Program-made: the position numbers and the translations under genes | Part shown: positions 53,507-62,176 of the stretch, in pieces | Layout of the letters: every line of letters begins with the position of its first letter | How positions within the stretch are numbered: the stretch's first letter is position 1 | Origin: Halomonas chromatireducens | GTDB taxonomy: Bacteria; Pseudomonadota; Gammaproteobacteria; Pseudomonadales; Halomonadaceae | NCBI RefSeq assembly: GCF_001545155.1 | Contig: NZ_CP014226.1 | Coordinates: 1,280,934-1,344,933, forward strand | Length of the DNA stretch: 64,000 nt | Direction: 5' to 3' | The notes under the pieces: model-generated | What the model saw: the letters and a program-made list of their open reading frames with translations, nothing else | Databases searched by the model: none | What the model was told of the DNA's origin: nothing

Positions 53507-54748
53507 ATGAAACCCACCACCGATCGCCATCCGCGATTGTTGCCCTCCCTGGCCCCTCTGTTGGAAAACTCACCGGGGCCTGGGGATGAGGCGTTGGAGG
53601 CACATGCGTTGCTCGATGATGCGATTGCCGCCCGAGCGACAGACGTACATCTTGATCCCATTCAGGCGGCGTATCGCATCAGATTGCGAATCGACGGTCG
53701 TGTCATTGATGCCGTGCAAGTGGATGCTGCCATTGGCCTGCGTCTGGTAAATCAGTTCAAGGTACTCTCTGGGCTCAATCCCGTTCCCACGCTGGTGAGC
53801 GCCGAGGGCAGCTTCAGTTGGCCCCGTTCTGTTGACGAAGAGGTGTTTCTACGGGTAACAGCGGTAAACTGCGTGGCTGGCGAAAAGCTTGCCATTCGCT
53901 TCCTCGCGTCGCCGCGCTCCTTTGACGATACGCTCGAACTGGGCATCGGCGAGCATGCCTCCCAGGGCATACGCCGCTGGATGGATGCCACGGGCGGCAT
54001 GCTGCTGGTAGCCGGTCCCACCGGAGCGGGCAAGACGACCACACTCTACACGCTGCTCAACCAGCTTCGCCTCACCGACAGCCATGTGGTTACTCTGGAA
54101 GATCCGGTGGAGTATGAAATTCCCGGCATCAACCAGATCCAGGTGGATAGCCACAGCGGGTTGGACTTCGTGTCAGGCACGCGCTCGGTGCTGCGCCTTG
54201 ATCCAGACTATGTGCTGATCGGCGAGGTGCGCAGTCCGGCCTCTGCGCAGGCGTGCTTGAATGTCTCCAGCAGTGGCCGGTCGCTCATGGGGACGCTGCA
54301 CAGTCGTGATGCAGTGGGCGTTATATCTTCGTTGCGCCATCTCGAGCTTACCGATGCGGAGATCAGCGCAAACCTGGGTCTGGTGATAGCTCAGAGACTG
54401 GTCCGCCGATTGTGCGAGCATTGTCGTATGCCGGGGGAGCCGGCGCCCGGTGATATCGATTGGCTGGATGCCATTGGCCTGCCCGTACCCGAGCGGGTCT
54501 GGTTGGCGACCGGTTGCGCGCACTGTAACGATATTGGCTACCGAGGGCGCACCGGCGTATTTGAAGTGTGGCAGCTGACCCCTGAGGATCATGCACGAAT
54601 TTTGCGCCATGCTGACGAGGCGATACTGCGCCGTGCGCTGCTCGAAAGAGGTGAGGTTTTGATGCTTTCCGATGGGCTGGCCAAGGCTGAGGCCGGCGTG
54701 ACTACGCTGCGTGAAGTGCTGCGTATGGGCGCTATCCTCCCCCATTGA
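53507..54748 (+). CDS. Orphan GspE/PilB-type secretion ATPase
   Basis: A 413-residue ATPase of the type II secretion/type IV pilus class, from the ATG at 53507 (CAGGAG six bases upstream). Walker A is GPTGAGKTTTLYTLL, the Asp box TLEDPVEYEIPGI and Walker B LRLDPDYVLIGEVRS. The zinc motif is CEHC...CAHC. The N-terminal N1 domain of GspE is short or missing. No pilin, GspF or secretin genes are adjacent, so its partner is unknown. Confidence 0.85.
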   Translation: MKPTTDRHPRLLPSLAPLLENSPGPGDEALEAHALLDDAIAARATDVHLDPIQAAYRIRLRIDGRVIDAVQVDAAIGLRLVNQFKVLSGLNPVPTLVSAEGSFSWPRSVDEEVFLRVTAVNCVAGEKLAIRFLASPRSFDDTLELGIGEHASQGIRRWMDATGGMLLVAGPTGAGKTTTLYTLLNQLRLTDSHVVTLEDPVEYEIPGINQIQVDSHSGLDFVSGTRSVLRLDPDYVLIGEVRSPASAQACLNVSSSGRSLMGTLHSRDAVGVISSLRHLELTDAEISANLGLVIAQRLVRRLCEHCRMPGEPAPGDIDWLDAIGLPVPERVWLATGCAHCNDIGYRGRTGVFEVWQLTPEDHARILRHADEAILRRALLERGEVLMLSDGLAKAEAGVTTLREVLRMGAILPH

Positions 54749-54977
54749 TGGCAAGCGAATAGCTCATGATGATGGTCCGCAAAATAAATGCGTGCTTGTT
54801 TCCCAAGCGCGCTGCGGGGGGCTAAATGACGGCCCTTCTGTGGGCCACGGAAATGGTGCAGGCCGCGCCAGCTACAATTTTTTGCAGTACTATTTCGACT
54901 GACAGCTGTACAACGGATAGGCTATAACATCGCCACAAGGCCTGATTTCTGCTTTCTTCTTCTCCTGTGAGGAGCCG
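54749..54977. other. Leader region of the Tat-signal L,D-transpeptidase gene
   Basis: 229 bases. A CTTCTTCTTCTCCTGTGAGGAG stretch supplies the ribosome site. A possible -10 (GGCTATAAC) near 54920 has no clear -35. No gene or repeat was seen. Confidence 0.35.
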
Positions 54978-55592
54978 ATGACCTCTGTCTCTCGACGCCA
55001 TTTCGGCCTGCTTGCCCTGTCAGCGCCACTCGCTCTTCTGTTGCCTAGCAGCGCCCGAGCCAATTTGATCGAAACCCTGCTCGCACGCGCCCAGGTTCCT
55101 CGCCATGATGATGAGCTCTGGGTGCTGGTTGAAGACGAGCGGGCCGTACTTTCTGTCTTTCGCGGTAATACCCTGGTCGAACGTTTTGCCCCGGTGTCGC
55201 TGGGCAGAGCCGGAGCCAAGCCCGAACGGTTGCAAGGCGGCAATGTGACGCCAATGGGAGAATTTCGCGTCAATCGCTTCAATAACGAGAGCGATTGGCA
55301 CATCTTCATCGGCCTTGACTACCCGACGCCGGCCCACGCACGCATGGCACTCGAATCAGGGCTTTACACCGAACGAGATTACGAAGATTATTTCGCGTAC
55401 TATCGGCGCCACGGCTATCCACCGCAGCAGACCGTGCTGGGTGGGTTTATCGGTATCCATGGCCTCGGTGGGGCAGACCCTGATGTGCATGCCAGCTACC
55501 ACTGGACTCAGGGGTGTGTGGCGGTGACGAACGAGCAGATCGAAAGGCTTTCCGAGCTAATCGAGATTGGCACTCGCGTCGTGATCCGCTAG
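54978..55592 (+). CDS. L,D-transpeptidase with Tat-type signal
   Basis: A 204-residue YkuD-domain protein. The N-terminus SVSRRHFGLLALSAPLAL has a twin-arginine pattern, so export by Tat is likely. The catalytic motif is IGIHGLG then HWTQGCVAVTNEQ with the cysteine nucleophile. Such enzymes make 3-3 cross-links or attach lipoprotein to peptidoglycan. The major lipoprotein gene follows at 55784. Confidence 0.88.
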   Translation: MTSVSRRHFGLLALSAPLALLLPSSARANLIETLLARAQVPRHDDELWVLVEDERAVLSVFRGNTLVERFAPVSLGRAGAKPERLQGGNVTPMGEFRVNRFNNESDWHIFIGLDYPTPAHARMALESGLYTERDYEDYFAYYRRHGYPPQQTVLGGFIGIHGLGGADPDVHASYHWTQGCVAVTNEQIERLSELIEIGTRVVIR

Positions 55593-55692
55593 GCTCAATA
55601 TGCGTAAGGGACGTTTCGAGCTATGGACAAGCGCCGTAAGGTATTATAAAACAGCGTTTGACTCCTGTGCTTGGCAGCAGTCGCTGCAAGAA

Positions 55693-55710
55693 ATCCTGCA
55701 TTTGCAGGAT
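55693..55710 (+). other. Perfect hairpin in the lipoprotein mRNA leader
   Basis: ATCCTGCA and TGCAGGAT pair perfectly around TT, 74 bases before the lipoprotein ATG. It could stabilise the leader of an abundant mRNA. Not further supported. Confidence 0.4.
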
Positions 55711-55783
55711 CGCCTGATCTCAGGCTTCATTAACGCCGCTGTACTAACCCGTGCAGTACCAAGGAAGACTCAAGGAGAACACC

Positions 55784-56047
55784 ATGACTCTGAAGACCAC
55801 CCTGAAGCTCACCGCCGCTGCAGCATCCATGGCTATTCTGGCCGGTTGTGCTACCAACGCTGCTCTGGATGAAGTTCGCCAGACTGCTGAATCAGCTCAG
55901 GCTGACGCTGCCGAAGCTCGCAGCATCGCGACCCAGGCTCAGAACACTGCCAACCAGGCTCAGCGTGACGCCCAGGCGGCTCTGCAGATGTCCGAGCAGA
56001 ACCGCGAAGAAATGAACCGTATGTTCCAGCGCTCCATGCAGAAGTAA
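55784..56047 (+). CDS. Lpp/OprI-type outer-membrane lipoprotein
   Basis: An 87-residue precursor from the ATG at 55784 (AAGGAG upstream). The lipobox AILAGC places lipidated Cys22, leaving a 66-residue Ala/Gln/Glu-rich coiled-coil rod ending RSMQK. The C-terminal lysine is the attachment point used in Braun lipoprotein. The length and sequence resemble Pseudomonas OprI more than E. coli Lpp. Flanking L,D-transpeptidases are candidates to attach it to the cell wall. Confidence 0.9.
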   Translation: MTLKTTLKLTAAAASMAILAGCATNAALDEVRQTAESAQADAAEARSIATQAQNTANQAQRDAQAALQMSEQNREEMNRMFQRSMQK

Positions 56048-56101
56048 TTCTGTTGGAGTGCCGGCATCGCCCGTCAGGGTGGTGGCGGTTCTGCAGTAAG
56101 A

Positions 56102-56129
56102 GAAAACCCCGCTTCGGCGGGGTTTTCTC
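56102..56129. terminator. Intrinsic terminator after the lipoprotein gene
   Basis: A perfect hairpin (AAAACCCCGC / GCGGGGTTTT around TTCG) with flanking A and T runs. Works in both directions, for the lipoprotein and for the convergent L,D-transpeptidase. Confidence 0.92.
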
Positions 56130-56156
56130 GTTGTGATACTGAGGCGATGGGGTGCG

Positions 56157-57242
56157 TTACCGCTGGACGATCTCCAGCTCGTAAATCAGCCCTTCCCGCT
56201 GGGTCAGCTCCAGTTCGCTGAACAGGCCTTCTTCAATGCCATCCAGGCGAGGGCGCGGTTCGCCCGGCTGTTCATCGGCGACCTTCAGCAGCGAGACCAT
56301 CTGGCCATTCGGACTCTCGACGATGCGGCGAAGCTGGGCATAGTCCACCGGCGGTTTCTCTTCACCGAAGGTCCTGGCGACCACTTCAATGGCGTTGAGA
56401 ATCGGCTCAAAGTCACCCAGGTTCTCCTCGAGCTGCGGGAAGGACTGGGCATAGAGAATGCCGTCGGGAGACCAGGCTGCCTTGAAGGGCTGGTCGATGA
56501 TATTGACCTTCGTTCCGCTGGGCACTCGCTCATACAGTGATTCGATATCTTCCGGGAACATGCGGATACAGCCGCGGCTGGCTCGCATGCCGACCCCATC
56601 GGGCATGTTGGTGCCATGAATCAAGTAGCTGGGCAGCCCCAGCAGGATGGCGTGCCTTCCCAGGGGGTTGTCGGGTCCTGGCGGCACGACTGCCGGCGGC
56701 GGCTCGCCTCTTGCGGCAGCTTCCTCTCGCATGGAGCGAGGCGGGGACCAGTGAGGGTCCTTGACCTTGACGGTGGTCCTCGTCACGCCAACGGGTGTGG
56801 CAAAGCCGTCGCGGCCCACACTGATGGGGTAGGTTTCGACCACATCGTCACTGGAGTAGTAGTAGAGTCGCAGTTCGGAGAGGTTGATGACGATCCCTTC
56901 ACGCGGAGCGTCGGGCAGGATGTATCTGGCCGGGATAACGACCTCGGTACCGGCAAAGGGCGCCCAGATGCTGACATCCGGATTCGCCATGCGGATTTCG
57001 TCATAGCCCACATTGTGTCGACGTCCAATGTCGATCAGGGTTTCACCCTCATCGACGGTAACGGTGTAGGCCGTGCCGATCATGTTGCCCTCTTCAGGCA
57101 GCAGGAAGTGGCCGCGGGGCAGTGTTCTTTCCTCATCGGACTCATTGGCGTAGGCCGTAGCCGAGAGCAGGGCAACAAGGCCGAAGAGTGCGGCAGCGCG
57201 CAATGTTCGTTTGGCCAGTGTCGGGTTTTTCATCAACGTCAT
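56157..57242 (-). CDS. L,D-transpeptidase of the ErfK/YbiS type with LysM domain
   Basis: About 361 residues from the ATG at 57242 (57233 is an alternative). A signal peptide ends near TAYA. A LysM peptidoglycan-binding domain (YTVTVDEGETLIDIGRRH and on) precedes the YkuD domain with LIHGTNMPDGVGMRASRGC. The C-terminal extension (about 110 residues) fits ErfK/YbiS relatives. These enzymes attach the Braun-type lipoprotein to diaminopimelate; the Lpp gene is adjacent and convergent. Confidence 0.9.
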   Translation of the reverse strand: MTLMKNPTLAKRTLRAAALFGLVALLSATAYANESDEERTLPRGHFLLPEEGNMIGTAYTVTVDEGETLIDIGRRHNVGYDEIRMANPDVSIWAPFAGTEVVIPARYILPDAPREGIVINLSELRLYYYSSDDVVETYPISVGRDGFATPVGVTRTTVKVKDPHWSPPRSMREEAAARGEPPPAVVPPGPDNPLGRHAILLGLPSYLIHGTNMPDGVGMRASRGCIRMFPEDIESLYERVPSGTKVNIIDQPFKAAWSPDGILYAQSFPQLEENLGDFEPILNAIEVVARTFGEEKPPVDYAQLRRIVESPNGQMVSLLKVADEQPGEPRPRLDGIEEGLFSELELTQREGLIYELEIVQR

Positions 57243-57443
57243 GATCTCGTTGGAGAGTCGTCTGCAGCCGAGGCAGGAAGCACCCGGTACCCTGCGGAGC
57301 GACGGTTCAGGCATCCTGGCGGAACGCCAGTGATGCCGTTTCGTGTCTTGGGTTGCGATGTTGAGAGCACGTATCGACATTATAGCGCTCTGGCCGGTCT
57401 CGGGGAGTCCCTCCTATGAAACAAACCCGTGCGGGGGGTGGTT

Positions 57444-58077
57444 TCAGGCGGCATCCGCCTTGCGGTTGAGTACCGTCAGCAGTTGCTCGATGGCGTGGAA
57501 GCGAGCCTCCTCCGTTTCCATTTCCAGCGTGAAGCGCAGCGTATCGGCCCCGTCGAGACGATAGCACTCCGGGGATTTCTGGATAAGCTGTACCAGGATC
57601 AAGGGGTCGACCCGGGTCTGAGCGCCGAAGATCAGGCGTCCCTTCGCGGCCCCGGCCTCGAGCCGCACGATACCCAGGCGTTCGGCCCGCTGGCGCAGCC
57701 TGGTCTGACGCAGCAGGGTTTTCACCGGAGTCGGAAGCAGGCCGAAGCGGTCGATCATCTCCACCTGCAGCTCCTTAAGGTCGGCCTCGGTCTCGGCACT
57801 GGCGATGCGCTTGTACATCACCAGGCGTTGCTGGACATCGGGCAGATAATCACTCGGGATGAGTGCCGGAAGGTTGAGGCTCACTTCCACGCCCTCGTCC
57901 AGCGGGGCGTCGATGTTGGGTGTCTTTCCGGCACGAATGGCGGCCACGGCTCGGTCGAGCATCTGCATGTAGAGTCCATAGCCGATCGCCTCCATTTGGC
58001 CGCTCTGTTCTTCGCCGAGTAGTTCACCGGCGCCGCGGATTTCCATGTCGTGGCTGGCCAGGGTGAAGCCGGCCCCA
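57444..58077 (-). pseudogene. mfd: Transcription-repair coupling factor, C-terminal fragment
   Basis: About 211 codons remain, from GAGFTLASHDMEIRGAGELL to the stop. Full-length Mfd has about 1150 residues; the missing part holds the UvrB-like, RNA polymerase-binding and most of the ATPase domains. The remaining sequence includes the end of the helicase and the C-terminal autoinhibitory domain. The frame is lost at about 58077, where an IS66 transposase end follows on the other strand. Confidence 0.9.
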
Positions 58078-58205
58078 AACGCCTATCTCCGAGACGTGCT
58101 GGAACGGCTGCCGACCCAGAAGGCCAGCCAGATCCACGAACTCCTGCCTCACCACTGGCAGCATACTGCCTGATCACTGACAAGCGGTGATGCCCGGTCG
58201 CTTAC
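58075..58205 (+). mobile_element. 3' end of an IS66-family element
   Basis: PNAYLRDVLERLPTQKASQI followed by HELLPHHWQHTA and a TGA (58171-58173) is the C-terminus of an IS66 TnpC transposase. The sequence then runs to GCCCGGTCGCTTAC, which matches the terminal inverted repeat pattern of IS66 elements (reverse GTAAGCGACCGG) and should end at 58205. All upstream parts of the element are missing. Confidence 0.75.
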
Positions 58206-58483
58206 GCTGAAACGCAAAGCATGGAGCGTATTGGCTGAAGGTGAGGCGAAGATTCGCTGAGCAGCATCTAGCGCTCGCACCTCAAAGCGCTAGTTTGATC
58301 AGCTAGCACCCATGACGCGCACCGTATAAGAAAAGGAAGTTGTTGGAGGTAGCTTTAGCTCGCGACCGCGGTGTTGCCTAGTCTTGCCAATGGAGACCAA
58401 CAGCCGCCCTGCAATAAAGTGGAAAAAATTAAAGCGTTTTTTCCAATACCTGTAGGGTCCCCGAAAGTCGGACCAGGCGCTAA
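58206..58483. other. Non-coding stretch between the IS66 end and leuC
   Basis: No gene is recognised in these 278 bases. A perfect hairpin at 58421-58444 (GGAAAAAA and TTTTTTCC) is the only clear structure. TGTAGGGTCCCCGAAAGTCG near 58450 looks like an insertion-sequence end but is not confirmed. Base composition is lower in GC than the neighbouring genes. Confidence 0.4.
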
Positions 58484-59860
58484 GCTCTGATCTACATCGA
58501 CCGCCAGTTGCTCCACGAAGTGACTTCGCCGCAGGCCTTCGAGGGGCTGCGCCTGGCCGGGCGCAAGCCGTGGCGGCTCGATGCCAACCTGGCAACGCCT
58601 GACCACAACGTGCCGACGACGCTCAAGGAGCGTGCCGAGGGCAACGCCGGCATCAAGGATCCGGTGTCGCTGATCCAGGTGCAGACGCTGGATGACAACT
58701 GCGTCGAGTTCGGCATCGAGGAGTTCAAGATCAACGACCCGCGCCAGGGCATCGTTCATGTAGTGGGGCCGGAGCAGGGCGCCACACTGCCGGGGATGAC
58801 CGTGGTCTGTGGCGACTCTCACACTGCCACCCACGGCGCCTTTGCGGCCCTTGCGCATGGCATCGGCACCTCCGAGGTGGAGCACGTGCTTGCCACCCAG
58901 TGCCTGCTGGCGCAGAAGATGAAGAACATGCAGGTTCGGGTCGAGGGCGAGCTCGGCGCGGGTGTCACCGCCAAGGATGTTGTGCTGGCCATCATCGGCA
59001 AGATCGGCACCGCCGGAGGCACTGGTTACGCCATCGAATTCGCCGGCAGCGCCATTCGCGACCTTTCCATGGAAGGCCGCATGACCGTGTGCAACATGGC
59101 CATCGAGGCTGGTGCCCGGGTCGGGCTGATTGCGGTGGACGAGACCACCATCGACTACCTCGGCAACCGGCCCTTTGCCCCGTCCGGTGAGCAGTGGGAC
59201 TCTGCCGTGGCCGATTGGCGCAACCTGGTTTCAGACAGCGACGCCGAGTTCGACAAGGTGGTGGATCTCGATGCCGCCGAGATCGAACCCCAGGTCAGCT
59301 GGGGCACCAGCCCCGAAATGGTCACCGGCATCTCCGGCGAGGTGCCCGACCCGGCCGAGCAGGACGATGAGACGGTCAAGCGTGGCTATTCCCGTGCGCT
59401 GGAGTACATGGGCCTCAAGCCCAAGCAGAAGATCAGCGATATCAGGCTCGACAAGGTCTTCATCGGTTCCTGCACCAACTCGCGAATCGAGGATCTTCGC
59501 GAAGCGGCCAAGGTGGCCCGCGGAAAGAAGGTGGCAGCTTCCATTCAACTTGCCATGGTCGTGCCGGGCTCCGGCCTGGTGAAGCGCCAGGCCGAAGCCG
59601 AGGGCCTGGACAAGATCTTCATCGAAGCCGGTTTCGAGTGGCGCGAGCCGGGCTGCTCCATGTGCCTGGCCATGAACGCCGACAAGCTCGGCGCCGGGGA
59701 GCACTGCGCGTCCACCTCGAACCGCAACTTCGAGGGGCGCCAGGGATACGGTGGACGTACCCACCTGGTCAGCCCGGCGATGGCCGCTGCCGCCGCGATT
59801 GCCGGCCATTTTGTCGATGTGCGTCGTTTGGACGACCAGCCCGTAGCAGAGGAGGCCTGA
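58484..59860 (+). CDS. leuC: 3-isopropylmalate dehydratase large subunit, 5'-truncated
   Basis: The frame starts after a TAA with [20 protein letters not shown]; a complete LeuC has about 22 more residues first (MxGKTLYDKLWDxH...). The rest is intact: [22 protein letters not shown] and CSMCLAM, whose cysteines hold the [4Fe-4S] cluster. No ATG lies before the conserved start; a TTG at 58508 could initiate a shortened protein. It isomerises 2-isopropylmalate to 3-isopropylmalate with LeuD in leucine synthesis. Confidence 0.93.
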   Translation, partial: ALIYIDRQLLHEVTSPQAFEGLRLAGRKPWRLDANLATPDHNVPTTLKERAEGNAGIKDPVSLIQVQTLDDNCVEFGIEEFKINDPRQGIVHVVGPEQGATLPGMTVVCGDSHTATHGAFAALAHGIGTSEVEHVLATQCLLAQKMKNMQVRVEGELGAGVTAKDVVLAIIGKIGTAGGTGYAIEFAGSAIRDLSMEGRMTVCNMAIEAGARVGLIAVDETTIDYLGNRPFAPSGEQWDSAVADWRNLVSDSDAEFDKVVDLDAAEIEPQVSWGTSPEMVTGISGEVPDPAEQDDETVKRGYSRALEYMGLKPKQKISDIRLDKVFIGSCTNSRIEDLREAAKVARGKKVAASIQLAMVVPGSGLVKRQAEAEGLDKIFIEAGFEWREPGCSMCLAMNADKLGAGEHCASTSNRNFEGRQGYGGRTHLVSPAMAAAAAIAGHFVDVRRLDDQPVAEEA

Positions 59861-59863
59861 GCC

Positions 59864-60517
59864 ATGAACAAATTTGAACGCACCGAAGGCCTTGTCGCAC
59901 CGCTGGACCGGGCCAATGTCGACACCGACCTGATCATCCCGAAGCAGTTCCTCAAGTCGATCAAGCGTACCGGCTTTGGCGTCAACCTCTTCGACGAGCT
60001 GCGCTATCTCGACGAGGGGCAGCCCGGCCAGGACTGCTCGCAGCGTCCGTTGAATCCCGATTTCGTGCTCAACCAGGCGCGCTACCAGGGCGCCAGCGTC
60101 CTGCTGACGCGGCGCAACTTCGGCTGCGGCAGCTCCCGCGAGCACGCTCCCTGGGCGCTGGAGGACTTTGGCTTTCGTGTGGTGATCGCGCCGAGCTTCG
60201 CCGACATCTTCTACAACAACGCCTTCAAGAACGGCCTGCTGCTGGTCACGCTGGCAGAGGAGACGATCGATCGTCTCTTCGCCGAGGTGGAAGCCAACGA
60301 AGGCTATCGCCTCGATGTCGATCTGGAGAACCAGCGGGTGATTACGCCCTCCGGCGAGATCATCGAGTTCGAGGTCGATGGCTTCCGCAAACACTGCCTG
60401 CTCGAGGGGCTCGATGATATCGGCCTGACGCTCAAGGATGAGGATGCCATCCGCGCTTTCGAACAACGCCATCGCGCCGCGCGGCCGTGGCTGTTCCGCG
60501 AGTCTGTCCAAGCCTGA
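59864..60517 (+). CDS. leuD: 3-isopropylmalate dehydratase small subunit
   Basis: A 217-residue protein, start three bases after leu[38 protein letters not shown] and [16 protein letters not shown] are signatures. Partner of LeuC. Confidence 0.96.
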   Translation: MNKFERTEGLVAPLDRANVDTDLIIPKQFLKSIKRTGFGVNLFDELRYLDEGQPGQDCSQRPLNPDFVLNQARYQGASVLLTRRNFGCGSSREHAPWALEDFGFRVVIAPSFADIFYNNAFKNGLLLVTLAEETIDRLFAEVEANEGYRLDVDLENQRVITPSGEIIEFEVDGFRKHCLLEGLDDIGLTLKDEDAIRAFEQRHRAARPWLFRESVQA

Positions 60518-60544
60518 CAATTTACACTGCAGCCGTCGGGAGCG

Positions 60545-60632
60545 CGGGGCTGATCCGGGAACGGACTGATCAACCTAGAATTGTAGGGCGTAGGGTACAG
60601 ACCTCCTCTCTGGCTTGTCCCCGGCGCCCCGC
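60545..60632. repeat. Diverged partial copy of the dispersed hairpin repeat
   Basis: Shares GCGGGGCTGATCCGG at its left end and AGACCTCCTCT plus TGTCCCCGGCGCC at its right end with the next copy. The middle has diverged. Together the two copies fill the leuD-leuB gap. Confidence 0.45.
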
Positions 60633-60657
60633 GGGGCTGATCCGGCGGCAGGCCTGC

Positions 60658-60740
60658 GAGGAGGCGCTGTGAACCCATCCCTGGGCGCTACTTTTGCCAT
60701 CCATGGTAAAAAGACCTCCTCTTCGGCCTGCCCCCGGCGC
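60658..60740. repeat. Dispersed extragenic repeat with hairpin, copy 2
   Basis: Matches 318-402 from GAGGAGGCGCTGTGAA to CCCCGGCGC. The internal hairpin is CTTTTGCCAT / ATGGTAAAAAG, different in sequence from copy 1 but at the same place. It lies in the leuD-leuB gap and may affect mRNA stability. Confidence 0.6.
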
Positions 60741-60782
60741 ACCGCTTGACGACTGGTAGTAGCTACTTAAGGAAACGAAAGA

Positions 60783-61862
60783 ATGACACGCAAGATTCTG
60801 GTACTGCCGGGTGACGGCATCGGCCCCGAGATTACCGCTCAAGCGAGCCGCATCCTGGCCGCCTGCCAGGCCCACGGCCTCGACGTCGAGGTGGAAGAAG
60901 GTCTGGTTGGTGGCAGCGCCTACGACGAACACGGCGAGCCCCTGCCCGCCGTTACGCTGGACAAGGCCAAGGCCGCCGATGCCATCCTGCTCGGCGCCGT
61001 GGGTGGCCCCAAGTGGGACAAGCTCGAGGATCTCACCAAGCGCCCCGAGAAGGGCCTGCTCGGCCTGCGCAAGAACCTCGGCCTGTTCGGTAACCTGCGC
61101 CCGGCCATCACCTATCCGCAGCTCGCCTCCGCCTCCAGCCTCAAGTCCGAGCTGGTGGCCGGCCTCGACATCATGATCGTCCGCGAGCTCACCGGGGGGA
61201 TCTACTTTGGCCAGCCCCGCGGCATCGAGGTGCGCAACGGCGAGCGGGTCGGCTTCAATACCTATATCTATTCCGAGAGCGAGATCGAGCGCATCGGCCG
61301 GGTCGCCTTCGAGATGGCGCAGAAGCGCGGCAAGCGCCTGTGCAGCGTCGACAAGGCCAATGTGCTCGAGGTCACTATCCTGTGGCGCGAGGTCATGGAG
61401 CGCCTGGCGCCGGAGTATCCCGACGTCGAGCTCTCGCACATGTACGTGGACAACGCGGCCATGCAGCTGGTGCGCGCGCCCAAGCAGTTCGACGTGATGG
61501 TCACCGGCAACATGTTCGGCGATATCCTGTCGGATGCCGCGGCGATGCTCACCGGCTCCATCGGCATGCTGCCCTCGGCTTCGCTCAACGAGAGCGGCCA
61601 GGGCATGTATGAACCTTGCCACGGCAGTGCGCCGGACATCGCCGGCCAGAACGTGGCCAATCCGCTGGCCACCATTCTCTCGGTGGCGATGCTGCTGCGC
61701 TATTCCCTAGGGGAGGCTGCACTAGCCGAGCGTATCGAAGCGGCCGTGGGCAAGGTGCTGGACGACGGCCTGAGAACCGCTGATATTGCCTCCGAGGGGA
61801 CGCGTACCGTCTCCACCAGTGAAATGGGTGACGCCGTGCTGAGGGCCTTCGACGCAATTTGA
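60783..61862 (+). CDS. leuB: 3-isopropylmalate dehydrogenase
   Basis: A 359-residue enzyme with [25 protein letters not shown] and [15 protein letters not shown]. It oxidises and decarboxylates 3-isopropylmalate with NAD+. The 265-base gap from leuD is wide for an operon and holds repeats, so part of its expression may be separate. Confidence 0.96.
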   Translation: MTRKILVLPGDGIGPEITAQASRILAACQAHGLDVEVEEGLVGGSAYDEHGEPLPAVTLDKAKAADAILLGAVGGPKWDKLEDLTKRPEKGLLGLRKNLGLFGNLRPAITYPQLASASSLKSELVAGLDIMIVRELTGGIYFGQPRGIEVRNGERVGFNTYIYSESEIERIGRVAFEMAQKRGKRLCSVDKANVLEVTILWREVMERLAPEYPDVELSHMYVDNAAMQLVRAPKQFDVMVTGNMFGDILSDAAAMLTGSIGMLPSASLNESGQGMYEPCHGSAPDIAGQNVANPLATILSVAMLLRYSLGEAALAERIEAAVGKVLDDGLRTADIASEGTRTVSTSEMGDAVLRAFDAI

Positions 61863-61895
61863 TACGCAGGCCGGTGGCTATGCCCGCTATCCTCG

Positions 61896-62060
61896 TAGGA
61901 GCCTGTCGGGTTTGACCGATCGTCACGAGAGATTTGGATTTCGAGACAAGTTTTCGATCTGATGCGGCGAATAGCCCGCTATTTAACGAATCGGATCGAA
62001 TGAAATTGGCCGAAAGATCGGATCTCGCAGTAGATCAGCGTTAAGTCCGCCAGGCTCCTA
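61896..62060. mobile_element. MITE-like element (165 bp) between leuB and asd
   Basis: TAGGAGCCTGTCGGGTTTGAC at the left and GTTAAGTCCGCCAGGCTCCTA at the right are inverted repeats with 17 of 21 bases matching. They begin and end with TA, consistent with a TA target duplication. It contains no ORF. An active transposase elsewhere in the genome would be needed to move it. It makes up most of the 314-base leuB-asd gap. Confidence 0.7.
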
Positions 62061-62139
62061 GATATCGGTTGCCTGGGGCGGACGCCCCGGCAAGCCTGTC
62101 TCGCGACAGGCGCGGCTAAAAAGACCCGGCGCAATTCTG

Positions 62140-62145
62140 TATAAT
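62140..62145 (+). promoter_or_regulatory. Possible -10 box upstream of asd
   Basis: A perfect TATAAT lies 32 bases before the asd ATG. The -35 region 17 bases upstream is poor (TAAAAA), so this is only a candidate. Confidence 0.4.
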
Positions 62146-62176
62146 GGCTGGTTCATACTTTTCAGGAGGGCTTCAC

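Noticed and set aside
58445..58483. IS3- or IS481-like end near TGTAGGGTCCCCGAAAGTCG
   Set aside because: Only one end is seen, and no transposase or matching second end is in the window.
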